Origin: Alopecurus myosuroides
Taxonomy: Eukaryota; Streptophyta; Magnoliopsida; Poales; Poaceae
Length of the DNA: 64,000 nt
Direction: 5' to 3'
Assembly: GCA_028641055.1 (NCBI GenBank)
Contig: CM054062.1
Coordinates: 274,903,349-274,967,348, forward strand
In this document: piece after piece, positions 57,223 through 64,000 of the stretch
Layout: every line of letters starts with the position of its first letter
Numbering within the stretch: the first letter of the stretch is position 1
The notes under the pieces: generated by a model
Databases searched by the model: none
The model's input: the letters and a program-made list of their open reading frames with translations, nothing else
What the model was told of the DNA's origin: nothing
Made by a program: the position numbers and the translations under genes

Positions 57223-59762
57223 TGAACGGACAACGACGTCGCCTAGAGGGGGGGGGGTGAATAGGCGATAAAAACTTTTCCGGTTAATGCTTACTAAATG
57301 CGGAAATAAACTAGGTGTTTAAATTAACAAGCATACAACCTAAATATTCTAGGGTAAACTAGATGAACAAACAACTTATGCTAAGCAAGACAAGTAACAA
57401 GGTGATAGCAAGATATATAACTTCAAGCTCGAAGGCTATCACAATGTAAATTGCATAAGTAAAAAGATCGGGTATAGAAATAACCGAGGCACACGGAGAC
57501 GAAGATGTATTCCCGAGTTCCTCCCACAAAGGGAAGTACGTCTCGTTGGAGGGGTGTGAGCTCACCACGAAGGCCTACTCAACGCCACAAAGGCCTCACC
57601 CTATTCTCCGATGAACCCCGCCACAAAGGCCTAGTTCACCTTCCACTATTGGCAACCTTCAAACCCGAGGCACGCATCCACAACTCAATTGGAGGCTCTC
57701 GGTGTCAGCACAATCTTGGGGCACGCATCCACAACTCAATTGGAGGCTCCCAAGAACACCACAAGTCGTCTAGGGTCCAAGACCCAAGAGTAACAAGCTC
57801 ACAAACTTTTAACTTCCACGAATCCTCGTGGAGAGAGCAAACCGATGCAACCGATGCAAATGGCAAGAGCACAAGTGCTCAAATCCTTCACTCTCAAATT
57901 CCAACAAAGCAACAAATGCTTATGGGGGAATAAGAGAGGAAGAACAATGGAGAAACACCAAGAACTCCAAGATCAAGATCTACTAGGTTTCCCTCACTAA
58001 GAAGGAGAATGGATTGGTGGAAATGTAGATCTCGATCTCCTCTAACTTCTCCCTCAAAGATATGCAAGAATCATTGGAGGGATTGAGAGAGGAGCAAGCT
58101 TTCCAAAGTCAACAATGGTGGAGAGAAAGAGGAAAAACGGGTTGGGGAAGGCTTGGGGGCTTTGGGGAAGAAAACCCCTTAAATAGGGGCTCAAAACTAG
58201 CCGTTTTCTGCCCAAAACGCGTCCAGGCCGGATTGGTCCGGAATATTCCGGACCCCCGGAATATTCCGGATGCAAACAGAGATTTTTCCCGTTATGGCCG
58301 GAATGGCCCCGGAATATTCCGGATGCAAAAACTGAGACTGACAACCGATACGAGAAATGCTATAACTTTTGCATACGGACTCCGTTTTCGATGTTCTTGG
58401 GCTCGTTGAAATCGCAACGACGAGAACTAAAAGAATATGAAGAGAAACATCATTGTCCATGAATGGAAGATAAAACCAAATGGGTAAAGGTTTAGACCTC
58501 TCAAATAGGAACACCCGGTAAAACCTCCAACACGAAAACACACATAACTTTTGCGAATGAACTCCGAATAAGGTGAAATCAAAAGGGTTGGAAAGGTAAT
58601 AACAAGGACTATCCAAACAAAAAGGAATGAAGAAGTTACCACACATGGAAGGTGTGGAAACATTCTAAAAACTGAACCGGATATTTTCACCACCGAAATC
58701 GCAACAAGTTTTTCTTACCAAAACCGTTTTCGAGAAACCTTGGCTTGCCATGAAGATCATGACAAGCACTAAAACCCAAAGGAGACAAAAGCCAAATAAG
58801 AACCAAGAAAGATGATATGCAAGTATGCAAAGGTTTGAGCTCTCCACAACAATTCGATCACGTTACTCACTTGAGAGCTCCTCTTGATAGTACGACTATC
58901 TATCCTATAACCCGGTCTCCCGAAGACACGAGACCGGTAAAATAGAAAACCTATCAAGATTATACCTTTGCCTTGAGCATTCCACTTGAGCTCGATGATG
59001 GCGATCTTGACTCTCTCAAGTTGGATCTTCTTTCTTGATTGCGCTTGCTAGCACAAACTCCGCTTGATGAAGACTTGCAAGTTGCCCCCCCATACACCAT
59101 TATGGGAGAGACTAGCTCCCCCATACACCATTATGGGAGAGACCCTTCGGCAAATCTTCACAAGTCCACAATCTCCAAAAGGGTGGCAAGCATCAAGCAT
59201 AGGATATCTTCTAGATGCTTCACTTGAGCTTACCACGTCAAGCTAGATGACGAACACCGCTTGACGACGACAAAGACCATGGGCTAAATGAAATCTTCCT
59301 TTTGGTTCATGCTCATGGAAAGATACCTAACCACAAATAGAGATGCGACACACACATATATAATGGGTTAGTTCACAAAGCTATATTGACAATTGCTTAC
59401 CATACCATGAGATACACAATCCCACTTGGTACAATTTGTAGCTTTGTGTGTTGATCGCTTCCTTGATCAACCTTGTATCTTTGCTTCTCACTTCTAAAGA
59501 TGATGTCTTGAAGATGATAATGAAAGATCACCTAATCCTTTTCTTCAAGACACACTAGCAATAAGCCCAACTCAAACCATGACCATTCTTGATATAAATC
59601 CTTGAATGTAACAATGGCCATCAAGGAAGCTAATAGAGTTCAACACATGAACTCCATTATTTCCTATGGACAAGATCTACAAAGATAACTCAATGCAAAC
59701 ATTAGTCCATAAGGATTGTCATTAATTACCAAAACCACATATGGGGGAACCATGCACTTTCA
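57223..59762 (-). repeat. 5' LTR of the copia-like element
   Basis: 2540 bp. The TATA box is CTATTTAAGG on the minus strand (58178-58187). Three CCGGAATATTCCGG palindromes lie just upstream of it. The 13-bp length difference from the other LTR is due mostly to a 9-bp repeat near 57845. Confidence 0.95.
58237..58322 (-). promoter_or_regulatory. Three heat-shock-element-like palindromes upstream of the LTR TATA box
   Basis: CCGGAATATTCCGG occurs at 58238-58251, 58256-58269 and 58309-58322. Each contains GAAnnTTC, the inverted-pair core of plant heat shock elements. The nearest is about 50 bp upstream of the TATA box. The 3' LTR has equivalents at 49895-49908 and 49966-49979, and a mutated middle copy at 49912-49926. 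The function is inferred. Confidence 0.5.
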
Positions 59763-59819
59763 CATATACACACATTTCTATATGTATCTAGACAACTTTT
59801 AGTGCACATATTCACTCAT
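59763..59819. mobile_element. Continuation of the split Stowaway MITE
   Basis: This resumes the MITE begun at 48847 and includes TGTATCTAGACAACTTTTAG and ATTCACTCATATT. It stops where LINE sequence begins, without its right terminal repeat. Confidence 0.6.
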
Positions 59820-59880
59820 ATTAAGATTGAGTGAGCTGTAGTTGACAGTTTTCCCCGAACCGTTTTGTCCTAGGGTTTGA

Positions 59881-61218
59881 GTGGAGAGGCGGCGCAAGGG
59901 CGATTTCCAATCACCGAGGTGCAATCTCGTCGGGCCTCCGCCAACACCGATCTTCAACGATGCCAGGATGGAGGGCTCGGGACGGGTGGGAGAGCAAGGT
60001 GCTTCCCACCGAGAGGAAGCAAGGGATCCAGGAGGGTCGGGGCTACTGGATAAAATATGGTCCCTGAACCTTACCGAGGAGGAGAGCGAAGTGATCGTCA
60101 TGGACGATCAGACTGAGGAACAGGAATCATCGGAGCTAGCGATCGCTGGGAAGGTACTGGTACCTAATGAATTTCATATTCAAACGATTGGAAGCGCGCT
60201 GCGGCCGGCATGGGGTAACCCTAGGGGCCTCAAGTTCAAGGCTGTAGGGAGGAACATGTTTGTGGCAACCTTTGAATCAAAGAGGGACATTGATCAGGTC
60301 AAGGAAGGGGCGCCATGGATGGTGGGTTTCCATGCAGTTATTCTGACCGATTTTGAATGGAGTATGAGGCCTCACGAAGTCAAATTTGACCGTCTACCAA
60401 TCTGGATACGGTGTAATGACCTCCCTTTCAACTGGTTGAACGCTGAAACTGCTGAATTTGTTGCCAAACAGATTGGTACGTTCATTAAACTTGATCTTAC
60501 AGGCACAAGTAGTGGATGGGGACAAAGCTTGCGAGCAAAGGTCTGGATTGATGTGAACAAACCACTGCGGCGTGTTATGAGATTTAATTCTCTAAAGAGA
60601 AATAAAACATACACGTATGAAGTGCAATACGAACGTCTGCCCTATTTCTGCTTTGCGTGCGGTATGCTTGGCCACTCGGACATTCAATGTCCGGATCCTC
60701 TGCCAAGGAGAGCTGATGGTTTATGGGAGTATGATGCGAGCATTCGAGTACCAGATAAGAAGAAGAAGATACAGACTGCCCCGTTTCCGAAAACAGAGTT
60801 CTCTAGGAAGCCTGCTACAACCTATGATCAATCTAGTTCAGAGAACATGAAGGAGAAGATGGCAGAGAGGAAGCAGGCACAACCTACCCGGAGTTACCAG
60901 GTGCTTAAGAGGAACACGGGTCCAGTAGAAAAGCCTGTGTTCAAATTTGATGCACAGGCGAACATGAGGTATGTTGAGAAACCAAAAGCCCAAAAATCAC
61001 TGGATTTATCAAATGTGCCAGGGGCCATGTTATCAGAATCTCTGGCGCTGAGCGCTTTGGATGATCAACAAGGAACCAAGAGGAGTGCAACGCCGAATTC
61101 ACCTAGTAAAGTTGGGGGCTCTGTAAGGGACCCAAAGAAAACAAGGACTGATGACGAGGTGCTTTCGATGGATACTGAACTGGCGGCGGCTGGGCTCCAG
61201 CCCCGCGCGGACCAATGA
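59881..61218 (+). CDS. LINE ORF1: nucleic-acid-binding protein with DUF4283-like domain and zinc knuckle
   Basis: 445 residues. A Gly/Pro/Arg-rich N-terminus is followed by a DUF4283-like region at about 50-200 (KGAPWMVGFHAVIL-type motif: EGAPWMVGFHAVILTDF; LPIWIRCNDLPFNWLN). A CCHC zinc knuckle C257-C260-H265-C270 (CFACGMLGHSDIQC) and a basic, disordered tail follow. It is expected to bind LINE RNA in the ribonucleoprotein. The ATG at 59881 is the first in frame; one at 59968 is an alternative. Its TGA overlaps the ORF2 start in ATGA. Confidence 0.88.
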   Translation: MERRRKGDFQSPRCNLVGPPPTPIFNDARMEGSGRVGEQGASHREEARDPGGSGLLDKIWSLNLTEEESEVIVMDDQTEEQESSELAIAGKVLVPNEFHIQTIGSALRPAWGNPRGLKFKAVGRNMFVATFESKRDIDQVKEGAPWMVGFHAVILTDFEWSMRPHEVKFDRLPIWIRCNDLPFNWLNAETAEFVAKQIGTFIKLDLTGTSSGWGQSLRAKVWIDVNKPLRRVMRFNSLKRNKTYTYEVQYERLPYFCFACGMLGHSDIQCPDPLPRRADGLWEYDASIRVPDKKKKIQTAPFPKTEFSRKPATTYDQSSSENMKEKMAERKQAQPTRSYQVLKRNTGPVEKPVFKFDAQANMRYVEKPKAQKSLDLSNVPGAMLSESLALSALDDQQGTKRSATPNSPSKVGGSVRDPKKTRTDDEVLSMDTELAAAGLQPRADQ

Positions 61219-64000
61219 GTTGTCTCAGCCACAACTGCCGAGGGCTTGGGAACCATTTGGCAGTGAGGGAGCTTCGCAATGTGGTGAAGCAAGAAGTGCC
61301 CACCCTCCTATTTGTTATGGAGACAAAGATAGGAGGCAAACGAGTTGAAAAGATGGCAAACTCCCTAGGCTTTGGAGGGTGTTTTGCGGTGGATAGTGAT
61401 GGTTTGAGTGGGGGAATAGGTCTGTTTTGGAGAGCAGATGCGGTGGTTGAACTGAAGAACTTCAGCTCAAATCATATTGATGTGATTGTTAAATCGGTGG
61501 GAGACGATTTTAAACCATGGAGGTTTACTGGTTTTTATGGAGAGCCACGGAAGGAGAATAGGCATATCAGCTGGACGTTATTGCGCAGGTTGGGCAGTGC
61601 GCTGAATTATCCGTGGCTTTGTGTAGGAGATTTTAATGAGACCATGTTTGGAAGCGAGCACTTCAGTGTAAGGGATCGCCCCGAGAGTCAGATGAGGGCG
61701 TTCCGGGAGTGCCTGGAGGACTGCAACCTGCATGATCTTGGTTGGTCGGGACTACCATACACGTGGGATAACAGACAGAATGCGGAGACTAATGTGAAAG
61801 CACGGCTCGATCGGGCTCTGGCTAATGACGCATTGGCTGTAGATTTCCCGGTCCTTAAACTTCGCCATGTGAGTATGGTGGAGTCAGATCATAGTGCCGT
61901 AATGGTGTGTATGCGGAGGAAGGTTTATGACCAGAACGCTCATAATAGGTGTTTCCGCTACGAGAATGTTTGGCAGACTCACGCAGAGTATTACCAAACT
62001 GTGGAGAAATTATGGAAGGAGAATACTATGCAGGGGGGGCTGGAAGGAGTTGTCAGAACCCTCCGTGACATTCAAGCGGGGCTGGACAACTGGGGAAGCA
62101 AGATTTTCGGAAATTTCAAACATAAATTGACCAAGCTCAGGAAGCGTTTGGACCAGCAACGGCTGAGTTCCATGGGGAAGGGACCGTCCAGGGAGGAAGG
62201 AAAATTAATGGCCGAAATAAATAAAGTTCTTTCGGAGGAAGAGATTTGGCTCAAGCAAAGATCTCGGGTACAATGGTTGAAATCGGGGGACAGGAATTCC
62301 TCGTATTTTCACGCTCAAGCATCCAAGAGAAAAAGAATGAACAAAATTACTTCACTCAGAAGGGAGGATGGCTCTACATGTGAGGAAGAACAGGAGATAC
62401 AAGACGAGGTGAGGGATTTTTATCAACATTTATATGCTTCCCAGGGTGAGCCAAACATGGCTGCACTTTTACACTATGTGCAGGAGCGTGTGTCTGCAAA
62501 TATGAGAGTGGAGATGGATAAACCATTCACAGAAGAAGAAGTGCGAAATGCGTTGTTTCAGATGCATCCTTCTAAGGCACCGGGGGTTGACGGTTTCACA
62601 GCGGGATTTTTTCAACGCCATTGGAATCTGGTCAGACCATTAGTAGTACCGGCAATATTGGGTTTTTTGAGCGGGGGAGACCTACCAGCAGGGGTGAATG
62701 ACACCACGATCGTATTAATTCCGAAGGTGCGACACCCCCAGTCTATCAAGCAGTACCGACCGATCTCTTTATGCACGGTTTTGTACAAGATTTGTACAAA
62801 AACAATAGCTTTGAGACTTCGCCCGATATTGGAAGAAATAATCAGCCAGGAGCAGAGTGCATTCGTTTCGGGGCGGTTGATCACGGATAATGTGCTTGTT
62901 GCGTTTGAATGTGTACATACAATGAAAAGAAGGAAGAAAGCAAAGAAAGGAGTATGTGCGGTGAAACTCGACATGATGAAGGCGTACGATCGTGTAGAGT
63001 GGCCTTTCTTGGAGGCCATGATGCGAAAACTGGGGTTTTCAAACCAATTGATCTTGCTGTTGATGAAATGCGTCTCGTCGGTTAGGTTCTCGGTGAAAGT
63101 TAATGGAGTTTTATTACCTCAATTCATTCCTACCTGTGGCATCCGTCAGGGAGACCCTGTGTCCCCATACCTCTTTCTTATGTGTGCAGAGGGATTGACG
63201 GCACTACTTAACAATTATACAGGAGGGTTTGTGGATAGAGGCATACGAGTGTGCAACAGGGCACCATGGATCACGCATCTGCTATTCGCGGATGACAGTC
63301 TTATATTCATTGACGCCTCTGTCCGTAGTGCAGCCAGGCTGAATACAATTCTTCATATGTACAATGAGGCGTCGGGCCAGATGGTAAACAGAGAAAAGAG
63401 CTCTATATTTTTTAGTGCTGGGATCCAGGAGGATACAAGAGCATCGGTGAAGCAAGAGCTGGACATCTTAGTGGAGGCTTTTTCTGAAAAGTATCTGGGT
63501 CTACCGACTGCGGTGGGAAGACTCACTAGTGAAGATTTTGATTATATCACTGATCGTATAAGAAGCAAGATTACAGGATGGGACAAGCTGATGTCATATG
63601 CAGGGAAGGAAACAATGATCAAGGCGGTTCTTCAGACATACTGACATATAGCATGAGTTGTTTCAAATTATCAAAAGGATCGTGCCAGAAGATTGTTTCC
63701 CTCATCGCGCGATTTTAGTGGAGTGGTTCGTTGGACAAGAAAGCCATGCATTGGTTATCGTGGGATAAAATTGCAAGGCCGAAAGCTTGGGGAGGCATGG
63801 GCTTCCGCGAGTTAGAACTATTCAATGTGGCGTTACTCGGGAAGCAAGGATGGCGGCTAATCACCAAACCGCAATCCCTGTGTGCTCAAGTTCTCCAGAG
63901 CAGATACTACCCCAATAGTGATTTTATGTCAGTTAACCCGCCCAAGACCGCATCAAAAACGTGGCGTGCTATTCTAGCTGGGAGACAAGCTTTAGAAACG
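61215..64000 (+). pseudogene. LINE ORF2: endonuclease and reverse transcriptase, frameshifted
   Basis: The start MSCLSHNCRGLGN is the usual family N-terminus. The apurinic-type endonuclease has E36 (METKIGG), G138-D139-F140-N141-E142 and S224-D225-H226. The reverse transcriptase includes VLIPKVRHPQSIKQYRPISL, the AFVSGRLITDNVL block, GIRQGDPVSPYLF and the catalytic F691-A692-D693-D694. The frame stops at TGA 63642-63644. Two frames over, the protein continues from 63644 (TYSMSCFKLSKG...), with a TAG at 63716-63718, then KKAMHWLSWDKIARPKAWGG to the window end. An 8-bp insertion with repeated ACATA explains the shift. The catalytic domains are intact but ORF2 is truncated in this copy. Confidence 0.92.

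Larger units (their letters stand above)
48892..59762 (-). mobile_element. Complete copia-like LTR element with gag only (non-autonomous)
   Basis: 10,871 bp in minus orientation. The LTRs are 48892-51418 (2527 bp) and 57223-59762 (2540 bp), with TG...CA ends and a perfect 5-bp duplication CATAT (48887-48891, 59763-59767). By eye the LTRs differ at roughly 30 positions plus a 9-bp tandem insertion near 57845 (about 1.2%), so it is much younger than the gypsy element at 8988. A methionine-tRNA type primer site, an intact gag and a polypurine tract are present, but there is no protease, integrase or RT. This fits the 'terminal repeat with gag' class of plant retrotransposon derivatives. It would need pol in trans. 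Confidence 0.95.
59820..64000 (+). mobile_element. L1-type LINE, 3' end beyond the window
   Basis: A short 5' leader (59820-59880) is followed by ORF1 and ORF2 in the usual plant L1 order. The start is approximate, set by the end of recognisable MITE sequence. ORF2 is truncated by a frameshift but family sequence continues to 64000. The remaining ORF2, tail and target duplication lie outside. Confidence 0.9.

Noticed and set aside
1..64000. Search for tRNA, rRNA, conserved small RNAs, organelle inserts and prokaryote-type gene clusters
   Set aside because: No cloverleaf-like A/B boxes, rRNA blocks, plastid genes or operon-like arrays were recognised by eye; a covariance-model scan would be needed to exclude small RNAs.

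Overview
The window looks like nuclear DNA of a large, repeat-rich grass genome, most likely tribe Triticeae (wheat, barley or relatives). The reasons are nested LTR retrotransposons, many Stowaway MITEs with CTCCCTCCG termini and TA target sites, a Helitron, Harbinger and hAT elements, an L1-type LINE, and host genes with plant splice sites. There is no prokaryotic gene organisation.

The only host genes I can support are jasmonate-signalling repressors of the TIFY/JAZ family, all on the minus strand. JAZ-A (22739-23230) is an intact 163-residue intronless ORF. JAZ-B (35446-36273) is an intact three-exon gene for 200 residues. A truncated JAZ-B-type pseudogene (22502-22738) is fused directly to the 3' end of JAZ-A. 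Sequence downstream of the pseudogene (18970-22394) and of JAZ-B (27321-35207) is homologous, so a JAZ gene plus its 3' flank was duplicated. The second flank is longer because it took in a Helitron, several MITEs and a Harbinger element with its own ORF; the first flank preserves several of the empty sites. CACGTG G-boxes lie upstream of both intact genes.

Region by region: 1-8987 is a nest of LTR-retrotransposon pieces. 8988-16181 is a complete non-autonomous Ty3/gypsy element (Athila/Tat type) with gag-protease and a spliced antisense ORF but no RT or integrase, inserted in an older gypsy element whose LTR resumes at 16255-17292. 17683-18666 is a pseudogene of a repetitive grass family. 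18970-24042 is the JAZ-A segment. 24045-26737 holds copia and gypsy fragments. 27321-36447 is the JAZ-B segment. 36288-41082 is a very recent 2.4-kb tandem duplication. 41062-47019 is a 5.96-kb solo-LTR-like insertion. 47906-48793 is a Harbinger-type element. 48892-59762 is a young, complete, copia-like element with an intact 769-residue gag and no pol. 59820 to the window end is an L1-type LINE, intact through ORF1 and most of ORF2.

Most of the DNA is therefore transposable elements. The biology of most interest is the JAZ cluster (decay, chimeric 3' end, duplicated promoter-proximal DNA) and two non-autonomous LTR-element designs: gag plus antisense ORF, and gag only with heat-shock-element-like palindromes near the LTR TATA box.
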